The notes: generated by a model not told the origin, from the sequence alone. A stretch of 64,000 nt of DNA from Sporosarcina cascadiensis (GCF_009650995.1 NZ_WHVV01000006.1:124001-188000), one strand, 5' to 3'. Positions 25,576 through 34,035 are shown, numbered from the stretch's first letter. Numbers and translations: made by a program.

Positions 25576-26673
25576 TTATCGGACGAGCTGCCGTTTTCGG
25601 AAGTCGACATCTTGATAATATGCATCTTTCACCAGTAAGTTCGGTCCGAGACAGCGGACAGCGGGGCAGTGACAGCTCACGCTTTTCGCGAGAGAGTGCT
25701 GCTGCCAGCGGTCATACAATTCGGGCAGCTGATCCGTTTGTATATTACCGAGCGGCGGTACATCACCAAAATCAGTGACAATGACATCTCCCGTGAAAAT
25801 GTTGACGTTCAATCTTGAGCGGCCGTCCGGATCATTTCGAACCGTCACATTTTTGCCCGCTCTAAGCTTCGCAAATAGCTCTTGATCACGCGGGTCCTGA
25901 CTGCAGTTGTAAAATGGCAGTGTCCCGAACAGCATCCATGTATCTTCATCACGGTAGGAAAGCAGTTCATGGATCGCCTGCCGGGTTTCATCTAATGACA
26001 GCACGTCAAGCGAAGAGGCAAAGTCGCTTGGGTACATAGGATGAATTTCGTGGCGGCCGCACTTCATTTCATTGACAATCTGTTCATGGATAGTTTTCAA
26101 ATGCGGCAGTGTGCGCCGGTTGAGCATTGTTTCTGCTGATACCATAACGCCCATTTCTGATAAAGCTTTACTGTTTTCAATCATGCGTGCAAACTGAGCT
26201 GACCGGCGTTCGCGGGACGGCTGCTGTTCCATTCTGGCAAAACCGCCGTCGACGAAATCATCTATAGTACCCCAATTATGTGAAATATGCAGAACGTCCA
26301 AGTAAGGTGCAATCATTTGATAACGATCAATAGGCATCGTCAAGTTTGAATTAACCTGTGTTTTAATTTGACGTGAATGTGCATATTTCAATAAAGGCAC
26401 AACATACTGCTCGACAGATCTCTTTGAAAACATCGGCTCACCGCCAGTTAAGCTGATCGTCCGTAAATGCGGGATTTCATCCAATCTTTTGAGCAGCAGT
26501 TCGATGGGCAGTGCGTCTGGGTCCTTTGGCTGCAGCATATAACCGACTGCACAGTGTTCACAGCGCATATTACATAAATAAGTCGTAGTAAATTCAATAC
26601 TGGATAATACTTGCTTACCGTGAGTGTCCACGTCCAGATAGGCTTCCCAGGCATCTTTAGTAGATAAAACCAT
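25576..26673 (-). CDS. yfkAB: YfkAB-type radical SAM / CxCxxxxC motif protein
   Basis: A 365-aa radical SAM protein. The cluster motif is CNMRCEHC near residue 34, and the SAM-binding SLTGGEPMFSKR lies near 74. The C-terminal CxCxxxxC-type motif is CHCPAVRCLG near 338, which marks the YfkAB group. The biological substrate is unknown to me. ATG 26673 is chosen because TAGGAG precedes it, and the longer ORF start runs into the upstream gene. It follows the SEC-C gene by 19 bp, so the two probably form an operon. Confidence 0.85.
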   Translation of the reverse strand: MVLSTKDAWEAYLDVDTHGKQVLSSIEFTTTYLCNMRCEHCAVGYMLQPKDPDALPIELLLKRLDEIPHLRTISLTGGEPMFSKRSVEQYVVPLLKYAHSRQIKTQVNSNLTMPIDRYQMIAPYLDVLHISHNWGTIDDFVDGGFARMEQQPSRERRSAQFARMIENSKALSEMGVMVSAETMLNRRTLPHLKTIHEQIVNEMKCGRHEIHPMYPSDFASSLDVLSLDETRQAIHELLSYRDEDTWMLFGTLPFYNCSQDPRDQELFAKLRAGKNVTVRNDPDGRSRLNVNIFTGDVIVTDFGDVPPLGNIQTDQLPELYDRWQQHSLAKSVSCHCPAVRCLGPNLLVKDAYYQDVDFRKRQLVR

Positions 26674-26692
26674 TTTTTTGACTCCTAACGTT

Positions 26693-27652
26693 TTAGTCCT
26701 GTTGAAGAACGTACTGGTCCATCTCTTTTGCATATTTATTCATGGAAGAAGGAGAGACATCAAAATGCTCTGCGATGTCCTTCAGTGTCATCGCAAGTGG
26801 TTTGAATAACTGATTGTCCTGTCCATAACGAATGGCACCTGCAGCAATCGCTACTTCCTTACGTGCATTTGGCTGCTGTTCCACTAAAAAATCTTCAATG
26901 AGTTCAAGCAGTTTATCCGACTGGCGCTCATGCTTTTCCAAGAACGCCGCTGCTGCTTCTAAGACACCAGATTCAAATTCAGTGAACTCATCTCCGGCAT
27001 AGCCGTTTTCTCCAAGAGTTTTCCAGAAATCCATCGTGTGTTCATTCACAGAAGCGATTGTTCCTGCAAACTGTTTAATGGTATGAGAATGATCGGTGGG
27101 AAAGAAGATTAAACTGGATACAGCTAAGCAGTGATTGTCCTCTGTTCCATCAGGCAGCAGGAAGCAATAGAAATGAACGCCAGCGGGAACCGGTTTTTCG
27201 CTTTCCTTCCACAATTCAATGGTTTCTTCACCTGTAATGCTTACGGCAGTCAAGTACGTTTCTCCGACAGCAGTCACTTCCCCAATAAAGACACGGGGTT
27301 GCGCCCATTGATCGAGCAGTCCGATTATGGAAGGACGTGCTTGTTTTTTCTTTTGCTTATTCAAATAACTTGTCCATATATCTGGACGTTCGTGAAAGAA
27401 AAACTCATCCAGCGCAATCGCTTCAATCATTTCTTCAGGTAAATAAGAGCCTAAAGAAGATTTCCAAGTCTCTGCAAATTCTGAGAACACGGGAATATCA
27501 TTTCGTTCCGGATAGATATCATAAAATGTCTGAAGCAGTCGTTCCATTTCTTCAGTTTGAACATCTTCAATAGAAACTGCTTGCTTTGATTCGCAGCATT
27601 TCTTGTATTTTTTACCGCTGCCACATGGGCATGGATCATTTCGTCCGACCAT
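26693..27652 (-). CDS. SEC-C motif protein with C-terminal helix-turn-helix
   Basis: A 319-aa protein. It opens with a complete zinc-binding SEC-C motif (NDPCPCGSGKKYKKCC, residues 5-20), as found at the SecA C-terminus. A middle region of no recognised fold is followed by a C-terminal helix-turn-helix-like stretch (LKDIAEHFDVSPSSMNKYA, about 293-311). ATG 27652 follows AAAGGAAG. It is first in a two-gene operon with yfkAB. The function is unknown; a nucleic-acid or ribosome-related role would be speculation. Confidence 0.7.
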   Translation of the reverse strand: MVGRNDPCPCGSGKKYKKCCESKQAVSIEDVQTEEMERLLQTFYDIYPERNDIPVFSEFAETWKSSLGSYLPEEMIEAIALDEFFFHERPDIWTSYLNKQKKKQARPSIIGLLDQWAQPRVFIGEVTAVGETYLTAVSITGEETIELWKESEKPVPAGVHFYCFLLPDGTEDNHCLAVSSLIFFPTDHSHTIKQFAGTIASVNEHTMDFWKTLGENGYAGDEFTEFESGVLEAAAAFLEKHERQSDKLLELIEDFLVEQQPNARKEVAIAAGAIRYGQDNQLFKPLAMTLKDIAEHFDVSPSSMNKYAKEMDQYVLQQD

Positions 27653-27733
27653 ACAAACACTTCCTTTATAAAATTGCGACATAGTCTAGTGTACCAAACG
27701 GATGCTTAGTTGACATGCAATTTCTATCCAGGC

Positions 27734-27768
27734 GACTAATATGTAAAACTCTGAATATACAATTAGTC
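27734..27768. promoter_or_regulatory. Inverted repeat upstream of the MerR-type gene
   Basis: GACTAAT (27734-27740) and ATTAGTC (27762-27768) form a perfect 7-bp inverted repeat about 57 bp before the regulator start. It could be an autoregulatory operator, but it is weak by itself. Confidence 0.3.
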
Positions 27769-27824
27769 ACTGAAATGATACGCTACTGAATAGGTAAACT
27801 GAAAAACTATAGGGGGAAGTTCGA

Positions 27825-28553
27825 TTGACCTATTTATCTACTGGAGAATTAGCGAAACGTCTGGACGTTTCTGTCCGAACATTGCGTTACTATGATCAGA
27901 TTGGTTTGGTTCAACCAACCGAAAGAGGTAATGGCGGGAAGCGTTTATATTCAGAAGATGATATTTTCATGTTAGAGAAGATCTTGCTGTTGAAAGACTT
28001 GTCCTTGTCTCTGGAAGACAGCAAAAAAGTCATCCAGGAACAATCGATGGCGACGATCTTGTCCGCACATAGAGCCTCTTTAACTGAAAAAGTGGAAACG
28101 TTAAATGAATCCATTCGGCATACTACCTCGCTCATCCATGTGCTCGAGCTGGAAGGGAAAATAAACTGGCAAGATGTATTAAAGTTGGTGGTAGATTACA
28201 AAGAGGAAAAGAACTGGGCATTTTATTTTACAGATGAAGAGCAGCAACTATTAGAAACTAAGCTTCCTTCTTTGGAAAATCAAGATACCTCAACAAAAAA
28301 GTGGATGAATCTGATCAAACGAATCGAGCTATGTATGGAAAAAGGAGCTTCCCCGGAATCCGAAGAAGCGCAAATTATTGTGGATGATCTAAATATTCTT
28401 TCCGAAGAGACATTTCATGGGGATCAAGAGCTTATGGAAAAGTTTTGGGAAGTAAGAAAATCCGAAAGGGCTTCTGCTGACCTTCGACTGTATCCGATTC
28501 GTGAAGAAATTATTTCATTCATTGAGCAAGCATTGGCAGTCCAGCAAGTTTGA
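27825..28553 (+). CDS. MerR-family transcription regulator
   Basis: A 242-aa regulator. The N-terminal MerR winged helix shows YLSTGELAKRLDVSVRTLRYYDQIGLVQP (quoted here in parts: STGELAKRLDVSVRT, then YYDQIGLVQP) and a GGKRLYSEDD wing. A coiled-coil dimerisation helix lies at about 80-115. The C-terminal domain (about 130-242) is helical and lacks a cysteine cluster, so the signal is unlikely to be a thiol-bound metal. The start is a TTG with AGGGGGAA 7 nt upstream. The convergent CPBP protease gene ends at the adjacent base. Confidence 0.85.
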   Translation: MTYLSTGELAKRLDVSVRTLRYYDQIGLVQPTERGNGGKRLYSEDDIFMLEKILLLKDLSLSLEDSKKVIQEQSMATILSAHRASLTEKVETLNESIRHTTSLIHVLELEGKINWQDVLKLVVDYKEEKNWAFYFTDEEQQLLETKLPSLENQDTSTKKWMNLIKRIELCMEKGASPESEEAQIIVDDLNILSEETFHGDQELMEKFWEVRKSERASADLRLYPIREEIISFIEQALAVQQV

Positions 28554-29237
28554 TTAAGCAAAAGCTGTCAGAAACAGTGCGATTGCATTAAAGGTACCGT
28601 GAATGATCATGCCCGGAACAACGGAACCAGTTTTTTCATAAGTCCAAGAAAAGACGAGGCCTGAAACGAATGTAGCAGGCAGTACATTATAATTGGGGAT
28701 ATGGACCAACATAAAGATCAAAGAGCTTGCTGCCATCCCAAGTGCAATACCGTACCGACCTCTAAACCAGCGATACAGGAAGCCGCGATAAAAGATTTCC
28801 TCGTAAACGGGTGAAATGATGCAAGCCGAAACGAATGCTATAAGGAATGCAAGCGGCGAAAGATGGGTTTGAACGCTCTCCGTTTTACTGTTTTCCACGC
28901 CGATGCCGAAAAATGACATTAAGATAACCAATAGGACACTGGCAATAAGTAAAAGAATGGTCCACCCAACAATCGGTCCCCAATAGGAACGTGAAAAACG
29001 ATTTAATCCGACTTCTGTCCATCCGAGTCGCTTTGGACGCAATGCCAGTACATAAAGCCCTGTCATGAAAATAATAGACATTATGAAACCGATCAATGTA
29101 CCAGAGTATAAATCGTTTTGAAATAGATCGGTTAGATAGTTCATTAAAAGGTATTCAATAAAGATCGGAACGAGCACTAACACAAGAAATAAAAGTTGAA
29201 GCAATTCTTTTTTGCCCCAAGGTGATGTTTTTAACAT
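28554..29237 (-). CDS. CPBP-family intramembrane metalloprotease
   Basis: A 227-aa membrane protein with about seven hydrophobic segments. The catalytic motif I is YEEIFYRGFLYR (about 145-156), with two glutamates and the arginine. Motif II is LVHIPN near 177, and the motif III region HGTFNA near 214 contains the final His. CPBP/Abi proteases process prenylated or bacteriocin-related substrates in some bacteria; the substrate here is unknown. It is convergent with the MerR gene without any gap. Confidence 0.85.
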   Translation of the reverse strand: MLKTSPWGKKELLQLLFLVLVLVPIFIEYLLMNYLTDLFQNDLYSGTLIGFIMSIIFMTGLYVLALRPKRLGWTEVGLNRFSRSYWGPIVGWTILLLIASVLLVILMSFFGIGVENSKTESVQTHLSPLAFLIAFVSACIISPVYEEIFYRGFLYRWFRGRYGIALGMAASSLIFMLVHIPNYNVLPATFVSGLVFSWTYEKTGSVVPGMIIHGTFNAIALFLTAFA

Positions 29238-29312
29238 TGTGTTTCCTCCTCATACGGTGTTAATTTTAGTGTATGAGGTGACGTTGCGTAACCTGCAAGA
29301 AGAATTTTCAAA

Positions 29313-29350
29313 AAATAAAAAAGATGCCTTCCATAATAGAAAGCATCTTC
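29313..29350 (-). terminator. Terminator of the 41-aa gene
   Basis: Stem AAGATGC (29321-29327) with GCATCTT (29343-29349), continued by a TTC/GAA helix, and followed on the minus strand by a T run. Confidence 0.8.
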
Positions 29351-29362
29351 CGTTCAATCATG

Positions 29363-29488
29363 TCATGTCGAACTTGTAGAAGTATTCTCATAGGCGACGA
29401 GGGCCACGTTTAATTCCTTCTCCAACCGATTTAGGGCGTGAAGTTCCTCTTCGCTTAGTTTTGCAATTGGTGATTCCATCTGTGCCAT
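29363..29488 (-). CDS. 41-aa acidic small protein
   Basis: An ORF starting MAQMESPIAKLSEEELHALN with a Leu-heptad helix (about 11-32) and a Ser/Thr tail. AGGAAG precedes the ATG at 29488 at a good distance, and a proper terminator follows the stop. Those two signals support a real gene. No hydrophobic span is present. The function is unknown. Confidence 0.6.
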   Translation of the reverse strand: MAQMESPIAKLSEEELHALNRLEKELNVALVAYENTSTSST

Positions 29489-29576
29489 CTAACCATCTTC
29501 CTTTCCTGATTTGAATATAAGATGGCTGAATGAGGGTTGATTATACACATGAAGAAAAAATATAGGAGGTGGCATT

Positions 29577-30098
29577 ATGTACGATCCGACCATTTTTGAA
29601 AATCTAAAAGTCGCGTTTGAAAATCATATCTATGACTTAGATAATCTGGAGCGTTTGATCTATATTCATAACCATTCTGATCAGCTGGATCTCGCTGTCA
29701 TGTCTCGAAAGTTTACTATTCGATTTTCATTAAAAGGCTGCCATGCCGTTACTTGTGAGCTGGCCTTGCATGCATCTACGCAAGAACTGGTAAATGAAAT
29801 CCTCGAAGTCGGCGATACAGAACCTGGCTGTCTTCTAACATTGCGTGTGCGTCATCAAGTCAGGGACGTGGAGACAGAATGCAGGGAGATTGAACAGATT
29901 CTTGGTAAGGTATGGGAAGATGATATATTTTTCTTGCAGACATTGAGTTTTCATTTTGATCAAAAGAAAAGAGTTTATTTGAACACAATCGATATTGATT
30001 TCAAACCTAAATTAACAGAGGAGCATATGGGTGAGATCAACGAGTTTCTTAAGAATGTTCTCGAAATGATTCGGCTCATAGGCGACAACTGCAAGTAA
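29577..30098 (+). CDS. Conserved-looking hypothetical protein, 173 aa
   Basis: A soluble protein of mixed alpha/beta character, with one hydrophobic strand pair (residues 55-66) and an acidic C-terminal helix. AGGAGGTG lies 6 nt before ATG 29577, an excellent start. I do not recognise a domain. It is divergent from the 41-aa gene and monocistronic. Confidence 0.7.
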   Translation: MYDPTIFENLKVAFENHIYDLDNLERLIYIHNHSDQLDLAVMSRKFTIRFSLKGCHAVTCELALHASTQELVNEILEVGDTEPGCLLTLRVRHQVRDVETECREIEQILGKVWEDDIFFLQTLSFHFDQKKRVYLNTIDIDFKPKLTEEHMGEINEFLKNVLEMIRLIGDNCK

Positions 30099-30214
30099 TG
30101 ATTTTTCAAAACAAGAAGAACCGGCAGAGTATGGTTATTTGTTGATTTTACAATAAATCTCCCTATGCCGGCCTTAATAAACCGACTCGATATAAGTTGA
30201 ATCCTGAAAGTATT

Positions 30215-30487
30215 TTACTCTTCAGAAGAAAGCAGGACTGCTTGTTCCAATGCCCATATATAATCTGTTCCATCTATGCTCGGTCCGCTTGGATCCCCAA
30301 ACTGTGTCACACAGCCGCATTGCATGCACACCGCAGAGTAATTCAAGTAATAAACTTTAATCCCCGGATCTTCGACATTGACGTACGTGCTGTACGGTAT
30401 AAAAACATTATGCATACAAAACTTGCAGATAAGAGGCCGGCCTAATATAGTGATCTTGCTTTTTTTGCAGCTTAAGTCTTCTACCAT
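30215..30487 (-). CDS. 90-aa zinc-ribbon-like protein
   Basis: Two CxxC-type pairs, CKFC (about 21-24) and CMQCGC (about 54-59), suggest a zinc ribbon. The C-terminal 25 residues are acidic. Its start overlaps the stop of the upstream zinc-ribbon gene (TAATG), so they are translationally coupled. I do not recognise the family. It is the last gene of a three-gene operon with a DUF3784-type membrane protein. Confidence 0.65.
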   Translation of the reverse strand: MVEDLSCKKSKITILGRPLICKFCMHNVFIPYSTYVNVEDPGIKVYYLNYSAVCMQCGCVTQFGDPSGPSIDGTDYIWALEQAVLLSSEE

Positions 30488-30732
30488 TACGGTCCCACCT
30501 CGATATATTCAATGTTCGCTCTGTCACTGTTCACTTGTTGCTGCACGAGCTGTGTCGTACTGCAGTGTTCACAGGTCAGCGATTGCAGTGTCAACGGATC
30601 AGGAATATCTTCTGAAATGCTGTCCAGTTCTAAGTACACTTCACGGTGCCGAAAAGTTACACCGCCGCATAGCGTGCAGCACAGTTGTTTACCGATAATG
30701 TTAACTTCATATAATCCACGTCTTCTGACCAA
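30487..30732 (-). CDS. 81-aa zinc-ribbon-like protein with TTG start
   Basis: CxxC-type pairs CCTLCGG (about 17-23) and CEHC (about 54-57) suggest zinc binding. The TTG at 30732 is preferred, with GAGGTG 7 nt upstream; a GTG 15 bp earlier has no ribosome site. It resembles its downstream neighbour in plan, so the two may work as a pair. The function is unknown. Confidence 0.6.
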   Translation of the reverse strand: MVRRRGLYEVNIIGKQLCCTLCGGVTFRHREVYLELDSISEDIPDPLTLQSLTCEHCSTTQLVQQQVNSDRANIEYIEVGP

Positions 30733-30747
30733 ATTAAAACACCTCAC

Positions 30748-31065
30748 TTATTTGATGAAACGATTCCCGGTATTTGAATAGATCACCGCAAAAATCACAA
30801 GCAGAATGAATGAAACCAATCCAACGATAAATAAAATTGGCTGATTCAGTAATTCACTAACCGCAAATAATCCGATACAGAAACTCAAACCATACATAAT
30901 TTTTGACATGAATCTGCATAAAGCCATTTCATCAATTTTCGCTTTCTTCTCAGCAGACATGGTGTTGTAGCCTGACAATAGAAAGGCACCTTTACCCTGT
31001 GAGAGATAGTAAGCGAAAACTACAAAAGGGATGAATACGATAAGGTTCACAATAGCTCCAGTCAT
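30748..31065 (-). CDS. DUF3784-family membrane protein
   Basis: A 105-aa protein with three hydrophobic segments. It carries the family's GKGAFLLSGYNTMSAEKKA stretch (about 22-40), then LCRFMSK. The start at 31065 has GAGTGG 7 nt upstream; an in-frame ATG further upstream lies inside the previous terminator. It is followed after 15 bp by the zinc-ribbon pair. Confidence 0.75.
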   Translation of the reverse strand: MTGAIVNLIVFIPFVVFAYYLSQGKGAFLLSGYNTMSAEKKAKIDEMALCRFMSKIMYGLSFCIGLFAVSELLNQPILFIVGLVSFILLVIFAVIYSNTGNRFIK

Positions 31066-31100
31066 TGAATACCACTCATTTCTCGCTGATACCATCATAT

Positions 31101-31131
31101 AAAAAGCCGGCTCTATAGGATAGAGCCGACT
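31101..31131 (-). terminator. Terminator of the exporter gene
   Basis: Stem GCCGGCTCTAT with ATAGAGCCGaC around a 3-nt loop, with a minus-strand T run (31105-31101). Confidence 0.85.
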
Positions 31132-31147
31132 ACATTGTATCAAATTA

Positions 31148-32323
31148 TCAGGCAGTTTGTTCCTGATTCTGCTTTTTTCTATTTGTAGACATCGAAAGGG
31201 AAATAGCCGCACAGATGAACGCAATAATAACGATACTTCCGCCTACCGCCGGCATGATCGTCACACTTCCTGTCTGGCTGAATGCCAATCCGCCAACCCC
31301 TGAACCGATGGCAATTCCGACTTGCAGGGCAGAGTTGTTGAAGCTTTGGTGAATATCAGAAGATACCGGATCACTTTGAATAATATAATCCTGCTGTGCT
31401 GGTGCAAGCGCCCAGCTGAGTCCGCCCCAGATCATCATGAAGACAATAAAGAGCGGAATTGAAAATGTCGAGTAGGGAAGCGCGAACAAACTGACGGCGA
31501 ACGCTCCTAAGATAATTAGGATACTTTTCTTAGAACCAAGGCGGGTAGCAAGCCCTCCGCCGAACGCGCCGCCTGCAACAGCTGCTATTCCAAACAAGAA
31601 GTAAAATATACTGATCCAGTAAGGACTCAAGTTCATCGTTGTTTCAAGGAACGGCGTGAAGTAGGCATAGACCGTATAGTGTCCGGCGAGCATGAACATT
31701 GTCGCTAAGTGTGCGAAAAATATCTTTTTATTCGCCAGGGCTTTTATTTGCTCAGAAAGCGGCTGTACTTCACCGGTTGGTATCGTTTCAAGAAACTTCG
31801 CAATCAAAAAGATGGAGCCCACTGTCATTACCGATATTAATAAGAATACTGTCCGCCAGCCAAAAGCATTGGTAATGACAATACCGATTGGCACACCGAG
31901 CACCAATGAAGAACTGATACCCATATAAATATAGCCTAGCGCCTTCGCACGTACTCTTGGTTCCACGATACGCGCAGTAATCGTAAGTGATAGCACAATG
32001 ACCAGTGCGGCACTCGCAGCAGTTAATATCCGTGCAGCCATCATCAGACTGAAAGTAGGACTGAAATACGTCAGTACGTTCCCAATGAAAAACACGCAAA
32101 GCGTAAGTAAATAAAGTTTCTTACGTTCAAATTTCGCTGTCAGCGATAAAAGAACAGGTCCTGCCACCGCATATACCAGCGCAAAAACCGTAATCAATTG
32201 CCCCGCTGTCGCAATTGAAACCTGTAAATCGTCGGCAATAACCGGCAAAATTCCGCCGACTACCAGTTCCACCAATCCGACGGTAATGGCAGAAACCGCT
32301 AATAATAATACTCTGAAATCCAA
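31148..32323 (-). CDS. pbuE: PbuE-like MFS purine efflux transporter
   Basis: A 391-aa, 12-span major facilitator, DHA1 type. It looks strongly like B. subtilis PbuE (YdhL), which exports purine bases and nucleosides. Shared stretches include GLVELVVGGILPVIADDL near 15-32, TMFMLAGHYTVYAYFTPF near 210 and SWALAPAQQDY near 300. The start is a TTG (32323) with AGGAGG 7 nt upstream. A purine riboswitch and a transcription terminator precede it, as in B. subtilis, although the ligand-specifying base here is C. The purine export role is inferred from similarity and the riboswitch. Confidence 0.85.
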   Translation of the reverse strand: MDFRVLLLAVSAITVGLVELVVGGILPVIADDLQVSIATAGQLITVFALVYAVAGPVLLSLTAKFERKKLYLLTLCVFFIGNVLTYFSPTFSLMMAARILTAASAALVIVLSLTITARIVEPRVRAKALGYIYMGISSSLVLGVPIGIVITNAFGWRTVFLLISVMTVGSIFLIAKFLETIPTGEVQPLSEQIKALANKKIFFAHLATMFMLAGHYTVYAYFTPFLETTMNLSPYWISIFYFLFGIAAVAGGAFGGGLATRLGSKKSILIILGAFAVSLFALPYSTFSIPLFIVFMMIWGGLSWALAPAQQDYIIQSDPVSSDIHQSFNNSALQVGIAIGSGVGGLAFSQTGSVTIMPAVGGSIVIIAFICAAISLSMSTNRKKQNQEQTA

Positions 32324-32367
32324 AATAATTCCTCCTGCTAACATCACTTATGACTATTTTTGAAAAT

Positions 32368-32455
32368 AAAAAAACCCCGACTACAAAAAATTGTAGTCAG
32401 GATTTAACGGTTCCTGGTAGAAACCCTCGAACCATATTATCGAGGTTATACATGT
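32368..32455 (-). promoter_or_regulatory. Purine riboswitch with overlapping terminator
   Basis: On the minus strand the aptamer has TATAACCTCG, ATATGG, GAGGGTTTCTACC, the P3 arm AGGAACCGTTAAATCCT, and the J3/1 segment GACTACA. It aligns closely with the B. subtilis pbuE adenine aptamer. However, the base equivalent to position 74, which pairs with the ligand (plus-strand 32396), is C, as in guanine aptamers. The 3' P1 strand (CTGACTACAA) is also the 5' arm of a terminator (32368-32402), which ends in seven Ts. Ligand binding should therefore prevent termination (an ON switch). Confidence 0.85.
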
Positions 32456-32484
32456 TGATTTCATAATCAAATTTTCTATTCTTC

Positions 32485-32513
32485 AATCTATCATGGATTT
32501 TGTTCTTTGGCAA
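32485..32513 (-). promoter_or_regulatory. Promoter of the riboswitch-exporter transcript
   Basis: On the minus strand TTGCCA (32513-32508), a 17-nt spacer and TAGATT (32490-32485), about 30 nt before the aptamer. Confidence 0.5.
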
Positions 32514-32649
32514 GGTTGAGATACTGTTTTCAAACTAGGAAGTACATAAAAATGAATCACTAAATTTGGTAAAGAAAAAGGTTCGATTGTATAATATAGA
32601 ATAAGAAGTAATCCGAACGAGACCATAATGGTTGGAGGAAAGCTAGTAC

Positions 32650-33664
32650 ATGAAAATACAAAACCCTCATGATAAGTTCTTTAAAGAATCTTTAGGCTGT
32701 GGCGGTTGCAAAGGATTTCCTCATCCATTATTTGCCATAAGCTGTTGGGAAGGCAATTGACATACAAACATTGGAGCCGCAAAAAGACAGTTTTATTACG
32801 CAAGAACTGAATGAAAGCTTCTCTGATTTGCTGTTCAAAGTGGATGTGTCAGGCAGCGAAGGATATCTGTATTTTTTATTTGAACATAAAAGCTATCCGG
32901 ACAAAGGAATCGCTTTTCAACTATTAAAATACATGGTTGAGATTTGGGAGGCGAAAGTAAACAAAGAAGCGGCGAAGGAATTGCCCATCATTATTCCTCT
33001 TGTTTGGTATCACGGGAAGTCGAATTGGCGTATACCCTCTAGTTTAGGAGAAATGATAGGCGGGTATGAAATGCTTTCGGAAGAACTAAAAACCTATATA
33101 CCGAATTTCAATTATATCCTTTACGATATATCGAATTACACAGATGAGGAAATAAAAGGAATCGCCCAAACCCGAATCATATTGACACTTTTTCGTGATA
33201 TTTATAAAGAAAACTCAAAGGAATTACAGCAATCCATCCTTCGTTCTATTAATTACTTGCATGAACTGGATGATAAACAAGCGGGGATAGAATACTTGGA
33301 AACAATGATGCGGTATATATCCGGTGTAGATACAGTTCTGTCAGAGGAAGATATAAATCAACTTATTGAACAGCTGGAAACAACGTATCCAGAAGGGAGT
33401 GACATCGCCATGACGTTAGCTGATATGTGGAGAGAAGAAGGATTTCAAAAGGGTATAGAAAAGGGTATAGAAAAAGGCATAGAGAAAGGCAAAGCTGAAG
33501 CTTTATCAGCAGTTGCAATTTTGCAATTAACCGAACGATTTGGCGCGATTCCGCAAGATATAGAAGCCGGTATTTTACATGCAAATGCAGCCGCTTTGAC
33601 ACTTTTGATTGTAAATGCAAGCAAATTCAAAGAGCTTGGTGAGGTGCGTAAATACATTCAGTAA
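32650..33664 (+). pseudogene. Rpn/YhgA-type PD-(D/E)XK nuclease gene, frameshifted and with a nonsense codon
   Basis: A good ATG at 32650 with GGAGGA upstream reads MKIQNPHDKFFKESLG, then loses frame near 32693-32700. The other frame continues VAVAKDFLIHYLP to a TAA at 32738-32740, where GAA would be expected. It then runs open to 33664. The downstream part is a normal Rpn-like body: SDLLFKVDV, the YLYFLFEHKS nuclease strand, then PIIIPLVWYHGK. A repeated GIEK stretch follows (33450-33490), and then the C-terminal domain. Intact relatives promote recombination and belong to transposase-like families. Two separate lesions indicate decay; a 297-aa product from an internal start cannot be excluded. 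Confidence 0.8.
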
Positions 33665-33799
33665 CAATTGTACGAAGTATTTGTGTGAGAAAGATATCTC
33701 GATATTATAAATCACTATCAGTTGTAAATTCCACTTTAATCAAGTATACTTTTCCCGATAATCAGCACTGCTTATTACAGGGATAAAGGATGGATATAC

Positions 33800-34021
33800 A
33801 TGACATTTGAAGAGGTATTGCCGCGTTTGAAAGCCGGCGAGAAAGTGATCCGCAGCGGCTGGGGCGGAGCGGAATTATATGTGAAGTTAGTAGGGGAAAG
33901 TACGTATGATGGCAAAAAGCTAAATCCGTATTTCCTGATTAATGTGACGGGCGAAGGCTATACTATGTTTACGCCTACCGTTTGTGATTTGTTGGCGGAA
34001 GACTGGGTTCTTGTTGAATAA
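33800..34021 (+). CDS. DUF2829 / Tad2-like small protein
   Basis: A 73-aa protein with the DUF2829 plan: FEEVLPRLKAGEKVIRSGWGG (quoted in part as LPRLKAGEKVIRSGW, residues 7-21), a central hydrophobic-aromatic strand, and the C-terminal CDLLAEDWVLVE. Phage members of this family (Tad2) sequester the [22 protein letters not shown] Thoeris defence; that comes from knowledge of the family, not from this copy. AAAGGA precedes ATG 33800 and a terminator follows. No phage or Thoeris gene is nearby, so this is an isolated chromosomal copy. Confidence 0.7.
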   Translation: MTFEEVLPRLKAGEKVIRSGWGGAELYVKLVGESTYDGKKLNPYFLINVTGEGYTMFTPTVCDLLAEDWVLVE

Positions 34022-34035
34022 GATGAATGAATCTG

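Noticed and set aside
30118..30174. Long imperfect hairpin between the 173-aa gene and the zinc-ribbon pair
   Set aside because: CCGGCAgAGTATGG pairs loosely with CCCTATGCCGG, but the T tract is poor on both strands. It may be a weak bidirectional terminator; the evidence is not enough to list it.
32368..32455. Adenine riboswitch call for the exporter leader
   Set aside because: The overall aptamer resembles the adenine one of pbuE, but the ligand-pairing base is C, so I call it a purine riboswitch of guanine type.
33800..34021. A Thoeris defence locus around the Tad2-like gene
   Set aside because: No ThsA-like or ThsB-like gene and no phage structural gene is present on either side.
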